From positions 232,238 through 296,237 of the forward strand of contig JAAERN010000009.1 in NCBI GenBank assembly GCA_024230295.1: 64,000 nt of DNA. The letters are read 5' to 3'. Both the position numbers and the translations under genes were made by a program. How positions within the stretch are numbered: the first letter of the stretch is position 1; each line of letters starts with the position of its first letter. Source of the DNA: Planctomycetota bacterium. GTDB lineage: Bacteria; Planctomycetota; Phycisphaerae; Phycisphaerales; SM1A02. This document shows, in pieces, positions 44,218-52,714 of the stretch. The notes beneath the pieces are model-generated. The model saw nothing but the letters and a program-made list of their open reading frames with translations, did not search any database and was not told the origin of the DNA.

Positions 44218-44245
44218 AGGGCGGCGGCCATTTGGCTGCCGCCCT
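44218..44245. terminator. Bidirectional hairpin terminator
   Basis: AGGGCGGC pairs with GCCGCCCT and, past a G-T wobble, GCCA with TGGC. On the minus strand it is followed by TGATTTTCAGG, a modest U-tract, so it fits as terminator of tRNA-Gln; on the plus strand it closes the secreted-protein gene. Confidence 0.7.
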
Positions 44246-44294
44246 GTCAAATTGGGCGATCACTCATTCTCTGTGTTGATTCGCGGGCCGCAAA

Positions 44295-44365
44295 CTGGGG
44301 ATCCAAGATTCGAACTTGGACTAACTGATTCAGAGTCAGTCGTGCTACCGTTACACTAATCCCCA
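44295..44365 (-). tRNA. tRNA-Gln (anticodon CUG)
   Basis: On the minus strand a full cloverleaf folds: acceptor TGGGGAT/ATCCCCA (7 bp), D-arm GTG...CAC, anticodon stem ACTGA/TCAGT with loop CTCTGAA giving CUG at positions 34-36, T-arm CCAAG-TTCGAAT-CTTGG, and discriminator G as expected for tRNA-Gln. CCA is not encoded (TTT follows). It is divergent from purE, 52 bp away. Confidence 0.95.
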
Positions 44366-44417
44366 TCAGTGCGGACCCCGCATGGTAGCGGATCAGCCAA
44401 AGGGGTACCATCCCCGC

Positions 44418-44939
44418 ATGAGTGACTACGTGACCGTTAACGGGGCCCGAGTCGGTGTGCTCATGGGCAGTGCTTCGGACTGGCCGGTGATGGGCAAGAC
44501 GTCCACTACCTTGGCGGATCTGGGCATTACACACGAATGCAATGTGATCTCTGCGCATCGGGCGCCGCGGCGACTCGAGTCGTACTGTGGCGGCGCTGCA
44601 GATCGTGGTGTGCAGGTGCTCATTTGCGCCGCTGGTGGAGCGGCACATCTCGCTGGGGTGGCGGCGGCGCTGACACATCTCCCAGTGCTGGGATGCCCCA
44701 TGAAGGCGTGGTCTACCGAGGGGCTTGATTCACTTCTGTCGATGGCACAGATGCCTCGCGGAATACCGGTTGGAACACTCGCGGTCGGATCGGCGGGCGC
44801 CGTCAACGCTGCATTGCTTGCTGCTTCGATTCTCGCGTTGTCAGATGCGGATATTCGGGACGCGCTGATCGCCTTCCGGGCGGCGCAGTCCGACGCCACA
44901 TTCCCGCTTCCCGGGGCTCCGGGGCACTCGGCCGAATGA
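44418..44939 (+). CDS. purE: N5-carboxyaminoimidazole ribonucleotide mutase PurE
   Basis: Purine-biosynthesis mutase, 173 aa. It shows GVLMGSASDWPVM near the start, ISAHRAPRRL with the conserved His, CAAGGAAHLAGV, and VLGCPMKAWSTEGLDSLLSMAQMPRGIPV: class I PurE. Start at 44418; 36 nt of open frame upstream fall in the tRNA spacer. The stop overlaps the pdxH ATG (ATGA, 44936-44939). No purK is visible here. Confidence 0.93.
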   Translation: MSDYVTVNGARVGVLMGSASDWPVMGKTSTTLADLGITHECNVISAHRAPRRLESYCGGAADRGVQVLICAAGGAAHLAGVAAALTHLPVLGCPMKAWSTEGLDSLLSMAQMPRGIPVGTLAVGSAGAVNAALLAASILALSDADIRDALIAFRAAQSDATFPLPGAPGHSAE

Positions 44940-45562
44940 TGTTGCCTGAGGGATTTGAGCTGGCCGACATGGATGCGCTTCCGGCGAACCCGGTAGAGGC
45001 CATCGAAGTGTGGCTGGCTGAAGCCACTGAATACGCTGGCCGTCCCAACCCGAATGCAGTCGCGCTTGCAACAGCCGATGCCGATGGGCAGCCCAGCGTT
45101 CGCATGATGCTGCTCAAGGGTCTGGATGAGCGGGGGGCAGTGATCTACACGAATCTTGAGAGCCGCAAGGGGAGGCAGATCCGTGAGAATCCAAAGGTCG
45201 CGCTCCTGCTCCACTGGGATGTCCTGGGGAGGCAGGTTCGAATAGAAGGCAGCGCGATGCCGGTGTCCGATGAAGAGGCTGATGCGTACTTTGCTTCCCG
45301 GCCATGGGCGAGCCGAGTTGGAGCGGTGGCAAGCGATCAGTCACGACTCTTGGAAAGTCGCGACGTGTTGGCGGAGCGTGTCATCGAGTGTGCCATGCAG
45401 TATCCGCTTGGATCAGTGGTCCCCAGACCTTCGCACTGGAGCGGCTTTCGCGTGTCGCTTGATCGGATTGAGATGTGGCAAGAGGGCGATGATCGTCTTC
45501 ACGATCGGATTGTCTTCACGCCCTCTGGAGATCGGTGGCGGAGCGAGCGTCTCTGGCCGTAG
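44936..45562 (+). CDS. pdxH: Pyridoxamine 5'-phosphate oxidase
   Basis: FMN enzyme making pyridoxal 5'-phosphate, 208 aa. FMN and substrate contacts are in PSVRMMLLKGLDERGAVIYT, NLESRKGRQIRENP, LLLHWDVLGRQVRIEG, SRPWASRVGAVAS and the C-terminal PRPSHWSGFRV and RSERLWP. Length and order are standard. Translationally coupled to purE. A 73-bp gap separates it from the convergent NYN gene. Confidence 0.94.
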   Translation: MMLPEGFELADMDALPANPVEAIEVWLAEATEYAGRPNPNAVALATADADGQPSVRMMLLKGLDERGAVIYTNLESRKGRQIRENPKVALLLHWDVLGRQVRIEGSAMPVSDEEADAYFASRPWASRVGAVASDQSRLLESRDVLAERVIECAMQYPLGSVVPRPSHWSGFRVSLDRIEMWQEGDDRLHDRIVFTPSGDRWRSERLWP

Positions 45563-45635
45563 TGCACCGGGTCGGGGGCGGCCGGTAAGCACGGTCCACT
45601 GCTCAACTGTGCCACGCGTTGAGATTTTCCCCGCA

Positions 45636-46301
45636 TCACTGACCGCCGGCAATCCGGCGGGCCTGTTCCAACACCGACTCTGGGAATTTGGCATGCTCGC
45701 CCGTCGGCTGTGATGCCGCGGAGTCAGCCGGGGAAGGTTGCGAGTGACCCGGCTCCGGTGGACGCTGTGAACTGGTTTCTTGGCCTGGTATCAGCGAATC
45801 AAGATCGGCGGCTTCGGTTTCAGCTTCGATCGCTGCAATCTCGTCTTTGCTGAGCCCGAAATGCCCTACCCAAGCCTCGGCACTCTCCGGCGGCCCGGAT
45901 GGGAGTGGCGTGGCCTCCACGCCAGAGGCAAGATCCTCCAGGATGGTTCGCAGGAAGTCCTCTGAACTCAGCCACTTACATCTCCGCCGCCGAGCAGCCT
46001 TTTGCAGCCGCCTGTCTGATGACACGACAATGAGCCGGCGAGGGGTTGTGGAGCGGCGAATGAGGCCCTCAATCACATCATCTGCTTCACGACCAGCGCC
46101 TGACCAGATCACATGAATCGCCCCTGGGAGATCTTCAGGGCGGGGTTTGGGGATCCCATCACAGGCGAGCGTGGCGTGGACTCGCTGCCACCGTGTTGCC
46201 TGCATCAGGCGGCCGAGCCCCTCAAGATCGATTCCTGCGAGCCCAGGAGGCAACACGCCCTCTTGATGGAGGACATTCCAAGCGTCGATGAGGACTCTCA
46301 T
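45636..46301 (-). CDS. NYN-domain (YacP-like) putative ribonuclease
   Basis: 221 aa. The first 125 residues form a PIN-like NYN domain: MRVLIDAWNVLHQ with the metal-binding Asp6 and Asn9, ATLACDG, WSGAGREADDVIEGLI and VVSSDRRLQKAARRRRCKWLS, giving the acidic residues expected of this RNase fold. The second half is a Pro/Ser/Glu-rich, probably disordered region with a short helical end. It is divergent from rpsU, separated by 95 bp. Confidence 0.78.
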   Translation of the reverse strand: MRVLIDAWNVLHQEGVLPPGLAGIDLEGLGRLMQATRWQRVHATLACDGIPKPRPEDLPGAIHVIWSGAGREADDVIEGLIRRSTTPRRLIVVSSDRRLQKAARRRRCKWLSSEDFLRTILEDLASGVEATPLPSGPPESAEAWVGHFGLSKDEIAAIEAETEAADLDSLIPGQETSSQRPPEPGHSQPSPADSAASQPTGEHAKFPESVLEQARRIAGGQ

Positions 46302-46328
46302 GAATCCCAGCGTACAGGACCTCTACGC

Positions 46329-46359
46329 TTGCCATCAGGCCATGTTTCCGCTCTAATAC
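46329..46359 (+). promoter_or_regulatory. Candidate rpsU promoter
   Basis: TTGCCA (46329-46334) and TAATAC (46354-46359) could be -35 and -10 hexamers, but the spacer is 19 bp, longer than ideal. TGAGGAGG (46377-46384) is a good ribosome-binding site for the ATG at 46397. Confidence 0.25.
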
Positions 46360-46396
46360 GCGGCTCGAAACCCCCCTGAGGAGGCCCCCAAAGCTT

Positions 46397-46708
46397 ATGG
46401 CCATTCGGATCAAATCTAGGCACGGCGAATCCGTCAATCAGATGCTCCGCCGCTTCAAGAAGCTCTGTGAAAAAGAAGGCCTCACGAAGGACGTCAAGCG
46501 CAAGCAGTACTTCGAGAAGCCTTCCGAGCGTCGCCGACGTGCGATGCGAAAAGCAATCGCTCGGGTCATTCGCATGAATGATCCGCAGCCGCAACCTCGA
46601 CCATCCGGTGGCCGTGGTGGTTCTCGCAGTGGCGGTAGCGGTGGTCCCGGCGGCGGCGGCGGCGGCGGTGGCGGCGGTGGCGGCGGCGGCGGTGGCGGTC
46701 GTCGCTGA
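46397..46708 (+). CDS. rpsU: Ribosomal protein S21 with poly-Gly extension
   Basis: 103 aa. Residues 1-65 are a normal bS21 (HGESVNQMLRRFKKLCEKEG, RRAMRKAIARVIR). Residues 66-103 are an added Gly/Arg/Ser-rich tail that ends in 17 consecutive Gly codons and two Arg. Usual S21 length is about 60-75. The tail is encoded by GGC/GGT repeats that could expand or shrink by slippage. Start at 46397 behind TGAGGAGG. Confidence 0.92.
   Translation: MAIRIKSRHGESVNQMLRRFKKLCEKEGLTKDVKRKQYFEKPSERRRRAMRKAIARVIRMNDPQPQPRPSGGRGGSRSGGSGGPGGGGGGGGGGGGGGGGGRR
46649..46699 (+). repeat. Gly-codon repeat (GGC/GGT)n in rpsU
   Basis: Seventeen consecutive Gly codons, mostly GGC with some GGT, immediately before the final Arg-Arg and stop of rpsU. 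Mixed codons argue for selection on the Gly tract rather than a recent pure slippage expansion. Confidence 0.85.
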
Positions 46709-46842
46709 TCCTTTCTCCAATGAGTTCATCCCGAGGCGGTTGCAAAGCAACTGCGTCATGTTTCACAAGTGGAATCAATGAGTTTCTAATGCGCGGTCGG
46801 CCCACAGAGGTCTGACGCCGCGATGTTTGAGGAGTGAGTTTC

Positions 46843-49506
46843 GTGAACATGCTGCTTCTTTCCGAAATCAACGGTATGGATGCGATCGTTCAGCATGCGT
46901 GGGTGTGGTTCATCGCGCCAATTGGCGCTGTGCTTGCACTTGTCGCTGCGTTTACATTCAGCCGAAACGTCATGAGCAAGAGCGAAGGTGAGCCGGAGAT
47001 GATCCGAATCGCCGAGGCCGTCCGGAAGGGAGCGATGGCCTACCTCGTACGTCAGTACCGGGTCGTGTTCGTCGTTTTCATCGCACTTGTTGCAATCTTG
47101 GTAACGCTTGGCGCACTTGGCATTCAGCCCCTGTGGTCAGCTGTCGGAGTTCCGATCGCCGGATTGTTCTCTGGGCTCTGTGGGTGGTTTGGCATGAAGA
47201 TGGCGACCAACGCCTCTGCCCGAACGACCTTTGCAGCCAAACAGTCTCTTAACGATGGCCTGACCGTAGCGTTCCGCAGTGGTGCGGTGATGGGTCTGGT
47301 CGTTGTAGGCTTCGCCCTTCTGGACGTCAGTGTGTGGTTCTTCCTGTGGACCAGTTTCATCCCGAACGCTGGTCTTGAAGAGGTCACCGCCATCATGCTG
47401 ACCTACGGCATGGGTGCTTCTACGCAGGCACTCTTCGCTCGTGTTGGCGGCGGCATCTACACCAAGGCCGCCGATGTCGGCGCCGACCTGGTCGGCAAGA
47501 TCGAAGCTGGTATCCCCGAGGACGATCCGCGAAACCCCGCAGCGATTGCCGACAACGTTGGTGACAATGTTGGCGATGTCGCTGGCATGGGCGCGGACTT
47601 GTACGAGTCCTACTACGGATCAATTCTTGCCTCGATGGCCCTCGGTGCCACCGCCGTGTATGCCGGCAACTGGATCGGCAAAGAAGTCGACGTTGCCGCT
47701 TGGGGACTCAAACTTGCAGCAGCGCCGATGGCGCTCGCTGGTATCGGCATCATTTGTTCGCTCATCGGCGTCTTCGTCGTTCGGGCGAAGGAGGGTGCTT
47801 CCTTCAGTCAATTGCTCCGAGGCCTGCACATGGGTGTGTGGTTCGCCTCGCTCTTGGTGACGGTCGGTGCGGGTGTGCTCTTCTACCTGCTCCTTGGAAC
47901 CGAGAATGCCATCGGATTCGTCTGGTGGCAACCGTGGCTGGCCATTGTGACTGGCCTCTCATCTGGTCTCGTTATCGCGTTTGCTACGGAGTACTACACC
48001 TCCTACGAGCACGCACCCACTCGGCGTATCGCCGAGCAGACTGAGACTGGTCATGCAACCGTCATCATTGCTGGCATTGCCGAGGGCATGAAGTCCACAT
48101 GGGCACCGCTGATCGTGATTGTGCTTGCCATCCTTCTGGCCTTCGGTTTCTGTGGTGGCAACACCAACTTCCTGCTGGGCCTCTATGGCGTTGGCATTGC
48201 GGCTGTTGGGATGCTCAGCACACTAGGCATTACGCTTGCAACCGATGCGTACGGCCCAATCGCCGATAACGCCGGTGGCAACGCAGAAATGACCGGCCAG
48301 CCGTCCTTCGTCCGTGAACGGACAGACATGCTCGATTCCCTTGGCAACACGACCGCTGCAACCGGCAAGGGCTTTGCCATTGGTTCTGCAGCATTGACAG
48401 CCATGGCCCTTCTGGCGGCCTACGCGATTGTCGTGAAAGGCGCTGTGGTTGACAAACTGGCTGTTGATGAAGCTTCGGCGCAGCAAATGGCCCATGTGGT
48501 CGGCATCGATGTCAACAATGTTCATATGCTGGGTGATGCCACGCTTGATGGCGAGCACACATTGCACCTCGACTATCTCGGCAACAACGAGTTCAAGATG
48601 CTTGCGGAGACCGGCGAAGGAACGGCGGCAGGTGGTGGCCTCATGCTGACCTCCGTCGAAGTTGCCGACGCTGTCGGATCGTATTTCGCTGGCAACAAGA
48701 TGTTGACTGTGGATGCCAGTTGGGATCCACTCAACCGATCCTTTGCTGTGACGGTTCCGATTTACGGCACTGATAGCAAGAAGGGCGCGAACATCAATCT
48801 CGTTCCCGCTGATCGTGCCACACTCAAGCACATGGCCGCGTTCTATGACATCTCGATCATGAACCCACGTGTGCTTGGCGGACTATTCCTCGGCGTTATG
48901 CTCGCATTTGTGTTCTGCGCTATGACCATGAACGCAGTGGGCCGCGCCGCCTATCGAATGATGGGTGAGTGCCGCAGGCAGTTCAAGTTGATGCGTGAGA
49001 AGTTCAAGGCAGACGGCATGTCCGATGAGGATGTGGCAAACCCCTTGAAGTGGCCGACCCGCGTCAATATCAACGGTACCGAATTCCCTGACTATCAGGA
49101 GTGCGTCTCAATCTCGACCGCTGGTGCGCAGCGAGAGATGGTTGTGCCCTCGATTCTTGCCATCGTGACTCCCATCATTGTCGGGCTTGTCCTCGGTGTT
49201 GGTGGCGTGATGGGGCTTCTTGTGGGTGGCCTGACTAGTGGCTTTGCCTTGGCTATTTACATGGCCAACGCAGGCGGTGCATGGGACAACGCCAAGAAGT
49301 ACATCGAGGCCGGTCACCATGGTGGCAAGGGATCAGATTCCCATAAGGCTTCGGTGACTGGTGATACGGTCGGCGATCCGTTCAAGGACACGTCAGGCCC
49401 GTCCCTCAACATCCTCATTAAGTTGATCGCAATCGTCTCGGTCGTATTTGCGGGACTCGTTGTGTACTTTGGTCCGACGGTTCAATCAGCTCTTGGGCTT
49501 GGCTGA
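46843..49506 (+). CDS. hppA: Membrane-bound ion-translocating pyrophosphatase
   Basis: Couples PPi hydrolysis to H+ or Na+ export; 887 aa with about 16 membrane helices. Substrate-site motifs: DVGADLVGKIEAGIPEDDPR, DNVGDNVGDVAGMGADL, and the C-terminal NAKKYIEAG and GDTVGDPFKDTSGPS. The segment GNTTAATGKG, with Ala where K+-independent enzymes have Lys, points to K+ dependence. An extra soluble insert of about 130 residues lies at 48439-48840. GAGGAG at 46829-46834 favours the GTG at 46843; GTG at 46834 or ATG at 46849 are alternatives. Confidence 0.94.
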   Translation: MNMLLLSEINGMDAIVQHAWVWFIAPIGAVLALVAAFTFSRNVMSKSEGEPEMIRIAEAVRKGAMAYLVRQYRVVFVVFIALVAILVTLGALGIQPLWSAVGVPIAGLFSGLCGWFGMKMATNASARTTFAAKQSLNDGLTVAFRSGAVMGLVVVGFALLDVSVWFFLWTSFIPNAGLEEVTAIMLTYGMGASTQALFARVGGGIYTKAADVGADLVGKIEAGIPEDDPRNPAAIADNVGDNVGDVAGMGADLYESYYGSILASMALGATAVYAGNWIGKEVDVAAWGLKLAAAPMALAGIGIICSLIGVFVVRAKEGASFSQLLRGLHMGVWFASLLVTVGAGVLFYLLLGTENAIGFVWWQPWLAIVTGLSSGLVIAFATEYYTSYEHAPTRRIAEQTETGHATVIIAGIAEGMKSTWAPLIVIVLAILLAFGFCGGNTNFLLGLYGVGIAAVGMLSTLGITLATDAYGPIADNAGGNAEMTGQPSFVRERTDMLDSLGNTTAATGKGFAIGSAALTAMALLAAYAIVVKGAVVDKLAVDEASAQQMAHVVGIDVNNVHMLGDATLDGEHTLHLDYLGNNEFKMLAETGEGTAAGGGLMLTSVEVADAVGSYFAGNKMLTVDASWDPLNRSFAVTVPIYGTDSKKGANINLVPADRATLKHMAAFYDISIMNPRVLGGLFLGVMLAFVFCAMTMNAVGRAAYRMMGECRRQFKLMREKFKADGMSDEDVANPLKWPTRVNINGTEFPDYQECVSISTAGAQREMVVPSILAIVTPIIVGLVLGVGGVMGLLVGGLTSGFALAIYMANAGGAWDNAKKYIEAGHHGGKGSDSHKASVTGDTVGDPFKDTSGPSLNILIKLIAIVSVVFAGLVVYFGPTVQSALGLG

Positions 49507-49538
49507 TCCAACCGATGACGGATTCCACTGGAAACAAA

Positions 49539-49573
49539 GCACAAGCCGCGGATGTACAGTCCGCGGCTTGTGC
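49539..49573 (+). terminator. Perfect 14-bp hairpin after hppA
   Basis: GCACAAGCCGCGGA (49539-49552) and its exact complement (49560-49573) flank a 7-nt loop. No U-tract follows. It lies 32 nt beyond the hppA stop and 7 nt before the probable rsfS ATG, so it likely ends most hppA transcription and may also shape rsfS translation. Confidence 0.7.
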
Positions 49574-49580
49574 ATCATCA

Positions 49581-49943
49581 ATGGTCGGTGACCCAAGGTC
49601 GTTCGCCATTGAAGCAGCGCGAACAGCCGTTGATCGCCATTGCACGGACGTCCGTATTTTCGATGTGCGAGGGCGTAGCCATGTGTGTGACTACGTAGTC
49701 GTCGCGTCGGGCACAAGTGATCGGCAGGTGCGTTCGGTTGGCTCGGAACTTGGGGATCTCGGCGAGGGGCTCGGAATTCAACGCTTCCGCAGCAATGCAG
49801 ACCCCGCTTCAACTTGGGTTGTCGTTGACTTTGTGGACGTTGTTGTTCATCTCTTCGAGCCTTCAAGGCGCGCATATTATGATCTCGATGAACTTTGGTC
49901 CGGAGTTCCCGAGGTCGACTTCGACCGCGCAGAGCAGGCATGA
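49581..49943 (+). CDS. rsfS: Ribosomal silencing factor RsfS
   Basis: Binds ribosomal protein L14 and blocks subunit joining in starvation. Family stretches: AARTAVDRHCTDVRIFDVRG, CDYVVVASGTSDRQVRSVGSEL, and VVDFVDVVVHLFEPSRRAYYDLDELW. The frame is open from an ATG at 49515, but the first 22 codons run through the 14-bp hairpin and are not conserved, so ATG 49581 (120 aa) is preferred. Its stop overlaps the next gene's ATG (49940-49943). Confidence 0.9.
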   Translation: MVGDPRSFAIEAARTAVDRHCTDVRIFDVRGRSHVCDYVVVASGTSDRQVRSVGSELGDLGEGLGIQRFRSNADPASTWVVVDFVDVVVHLFEPSRRAYYDLDELWSGVPEVDFDRAEQA

Positions 49944-51661
49944 TCACCGCTATAGGTACGCTTCTGCTGGCGGCGTGTTCTCTTACTGCTACAACGCAAC
50001 TGACCGGAAAATGGGTTGGGTCATGGTCGCTCCCTGGAGCACCATCGCATGACTTTGTGCTCAGTATGGAATCACCATTGGCAGGTGAGGTTGTCGCTTC
50101 TGCTGTCAGTTTGTCTGGAGGGATGCACCTGCAGGTGCTTTCTGATTTGACGCTCAAGAAGGCTGTCGTGACATTCTCGTCCAAACGAGGTGAAGAGCCC
50201 ATTCGATTCCGAGGTCGGCTTGACGACGAACGAGGCAACATGGCTGGCACAGTGGTTGGTGGCGACCCCAGCCGACCCGGCGCGTTTCACCTCGTCCGTC
50301 GGACATCCGTACGTTCAAATCCGGACCACGCGATCTATCGTGGAGAGATTCCGGCTTCCGCCGAAACCCTTGTTCCTGTGACGCTCCATCTCGATGAGGC
50401 CGATGGGGAATGGTCGGGGGAGATTGACTTTCCCGATGCCGGGATTCTGGGTTATCCGATTGATGTACAGAAGTCCGAGCGAGATGACGGGATTGCCCTG
50501 ATGGCGCTTCCCTCGCCAACCGGTGAGGTGGTTACGGTTGCACTTCGTCCTGGCGACGAGCGGATGAGTGGCATTTGGGGGCGCGGCCAGCATCTGCAGA
50601 CGGTTGAGTTTGTGCGAGACCCCGACCATTCCACCGGCGGTTCCACGATATCCGCGGAGCCGTCTGGGTGGATCAATCATCGTGTGAGCGTCGAGGCGGC
50701 AGGGGAGGAAACGCTTCACGGCATTCTCTCGGTTCCGACTCATTCAGCCAACCATCCTCTCGTAATTCTCATTGGTGAATCAGGGACGGACTTCAATGGC
50801 ACCCTCGAAGGACATCAAATACTGCGGGTCCTTACCGACGTCTTGACAAAGGCTGGTTTCGCGACGCTTCGGTTGGATCAGGAACACATGGGATTCGTGT
50901 CCCGGCGCCGCGCACTGCGTCGATGGGTGAATTGGGCTGCCGACCAAGATCAGATAGACCGCCTCAGGATAGTACTGCTTGGGCATGGAGAGGGAGGTTC
51001 GATTGCTGCGAGGCATGCCGCCGCTTTCAGTAATGGAGTGAGCGGTCTCGTACTGCTGGCGACGCCTGGTCTATCTGAGCGTCTCAACGATCTAGACCGG
51101 ACAGAAGAAGCGTTGCGAGCGAGCAGTTCTTCCAATCCCAATCTCGCGGCCGCTGTGGATGCACGTCGTAACTTCACACAGGTAGTGATACAGGAGGCGT
51201 CCGATGATGCACTTCGTCAATCGTCGATGGCGTGGCAACGAGCGCGAAGCGCATGTCTTGGTTCTACGAGTGAGCCCGACGACACCCTCATAGAAACTGA
51301 TATTGCACAAGCACACGATGCTGATTGGCTGGATCGGCTCCGATTCAACCCGCGCATCGTCATGCCTCGACTCTCGAAAATGCCAATTCTTGCGATTCAA
51401 GGCGATGCAGACGCTCGATTTGATGGCCCGAAGAATCTTGCGGCATTGGTCGACGCGAACAAGAGTCGGGGTGGGTTGATCGAATCCCGCCTTGTTCCAG
51501 GGATGACCCATCTCTTGGAACCATTGTCGGAGTCCGAAGAAGTTGCAGGGACGCCCCGCACCACTCCCGATCCGATCGTGCTGGATCAGGTCACGCTGTG
51601 GCTTCAGAACACAATCGGCCGTTCCAATCGAGATCCCCGTTCGGAGGAAGGCCACCCATGA
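49940..51661 (+). CDS. Lipoprotein alpha/beta-hydrolase-like protein, nucleophile Ser replaced
   Basis: 573 aa. The signal peptide ends in a lipobox (TLLLAAC, Cys at about residue 13). Residues 20-250 look like a beta-rich domain, then an alpha/beta hydrolase of the multidrug-secreted-hydrolase type (HPLVILIGESGTDFNG, ATLRLDQEHMG). The nucleophile elbow reads LLGHGEGGS: Gly (codon GGA, 50987-50989, residue 350) stands where family members have Ser in GHSEGG. The acid (IQGDADARFDGP) and His (PGMTHLLEP) remain. It may be inactive or use another mechanism. Coupled to rsfS and trmB by ATGA overlaps. Confidence 0.78.
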   Translation: MITAIGTLLLAACSLTATTQLTGKWVGSWSLPGAPSHDFVLSMESPLAGEVVASAVSLSGGMHLQVLSDLTLKKAVVTFSSKRGEEPIRFRGRLDDERGNMAGTVVGGDPSRPGAFHLVRRTSVRSNPDHAIYRGEIPASAETLVPVTLHLDEADGEWSGEIDFPDAGILGYPIDVQKSERDDGIALMALPSPTGEVVTVALRPGDERMSGIWGRGQHLQTVEFVRDPDHSTGGSTISAEPSGWINHRVSVEAAGEETLHGILSVPTHSANHPLVILIGESGTDFNGTLEGHQILRVLTDVLTKAGFATLRLDQEHMGFVSRRRALRRWVNWAADQDQIDRLRIVLLGHGEGGSIAARHAAAFSNGVSGLVLLATPGLSERLNDLDRTEEALRASSSSNPNLAAAVDARRNFTQVVIQEASDDALRQSSMAWQRARSACLGSTSEPDDTLIETDIAQAHDADWLDRLRFNPRIVMPRLSKMPILAIQGDADARFDGPKNLAALVDANKSRGGLIESRLVPGMTHLLEPLSESEEVAGTPRTTPDPIVLDQVTLWLQNTIGRSNRDPRSEEGHP

Positions 51662-52323
51662 GCTTTGGCCTGTCACGAGGACGAGAAATTGACGTCATCG
51701 GGTTCGGCATTGAGCGGGATGATCTACCACTGCGAGATGATGGAAGACTCGATCCACGGTCCTTGTTTCAAACGTCCGACCGGTCGCTGGAAATCGAGAT
51801 CGGATCCGGGAAAGGAACTTTTCTCGTGCAGCAGGCGACCCTGCAGTCCGAGTCGAACTTTCTCGGAATCGAGTGGGCTGGTGAGTTCTTTCGCTATGCG
51901 GCTGATAGGGCTCGCAGGCATGCGCTGCACAATGTCCGCCTACTTAGGGACGACGCGAGTGAGTTCTTCACACACCGCTGTTGTGATGGCGTGGCTGATG
52001 TGCTGCATTTGTACTTCACAGATCCGTGGCCCAAGAAGCGGCATCACAAACGCCGCGTTGTGCAGGATGATGTGCTGCGCCGAATGCACGTGATCCTGAG
52101 GCCTGGGGGGTGCGTGCACTTGGTGACGGATCACGACGAACTGTGGTCTTGGTATGAGGACCACGCTGCGAGAGCAACGTCACTCTTCCAAAGAGTTCCA
52201 TTTGATTCGCCGAAGTCCGCGGGGGCTGGAGAAGTGATTGGAACGAACTTTGAACGGAAGTACCGCCGAGAAGGTCGACCCTTTCATGCCATGACCCTGA
52301 AACGTCTTGACGGAGAGGTGTAG
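51658..52323 (+). CDS. trmB: tRNA (guanine-N7-)-methyltransferase TrmB
   Basis: Methylates G46 of tRNA with SAM; 221 aa. SAM site EIGSGKGTFL (after SLEIEIG), the family block YFTDPWPKKRHHKRRVV with the catalytic Asp, and the tRNA-contacting C-terminus GTNFERKYRREGR. Met at 51658 overlaps the hydrolase stop as ATGA; the longer frame from 51598 is inside the hydrolase gene. Confidence 0.93.
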   Translation: MSFGLSRGREIDVIGFGIERDDLPLRDDGRLDPRSLFQTSDRSLEIEIGSGKGTFLVQQATLQSESNFLGIEWAGEFFRYAADRARRHALHNVRLLRDDASEFFTHRCCDGVADVLHLYFTDPWPKKRHHKRRVVQDDVLRRMHVILRPGGCVHLVTDHDELWSWYEDHAARATSLFQRVPFDSPKSAGAGEVIGTNFERKYRREGRPFHAMTLKRLDGEV

Positions 52324-52327
52324 CACC

Positions 52328-52669
52328 ATGCATCGCCCAGGTTGCAATCCCGACGACGTACAGCCGCAGGACGTCTTGTGCGACTTCTGTGGACGGGCCG
52401 CATGGGCAGAAGATATTCCGTGTGTCGAGGGGCATCGCGGCAGTTTGATCTGTGGTGATTGCCTTGAGTTGGCGTGTGCATCTTCAGTATATGACTCCGA
52501 TCAAACCGACAATGCGATTGTCTCGTTGTGCGTGTTGTGCCTTCAGGAATCTGATGGGGGACTATGGCGGCACGAGTTCAACGAGGCCGGAATCTGTAAG
52601 CGGTGCATGAAACAGGCTGCGGGCGTATTGAGTAAGTCGAAGGATTGGAATTGGAATCGACCGGCCTGA
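52328..52669 (+). CDS. Small zinc-finger-like protein with four Cys pairs
   Basis: 113 aa. Four CxxC pairs are spaced along the protein (CDFCG, CGDC, CVLC, CKRC), enough for two zinc sites in a treble or crossed ribbon. A His in the middle (VEGHRGS) could also bind. No family recognised. It starts 4 nt after the trmB stop, so it belongs to that transcription unit. Confidence 0.6.
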   Translation: MHRPGCNPDDVQPQDVLCDFCGRAAWAEDIPCVEGHRGSLICGDCLELACASSVYDSDQTDNAIVSLCVLCLQESDGGLWRHEFNEAGICKRCMKQAAGVLSKSKDWNWNRPA

Positions 52670-52714
52670 TTCGACGCGTCGTCTAAGGCTTCTGCCGTTC
52701 TTCGGAACAACGCC

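Noticed and set aside
45640..45665. CCGCCGG-CAAT-CCGGCGG hairpin as terminator between pdxH and the NYN gene
   Set aside because: It lies within the last codons of the NYN gene, the stem is only 7 bp, and no U-tract follows.
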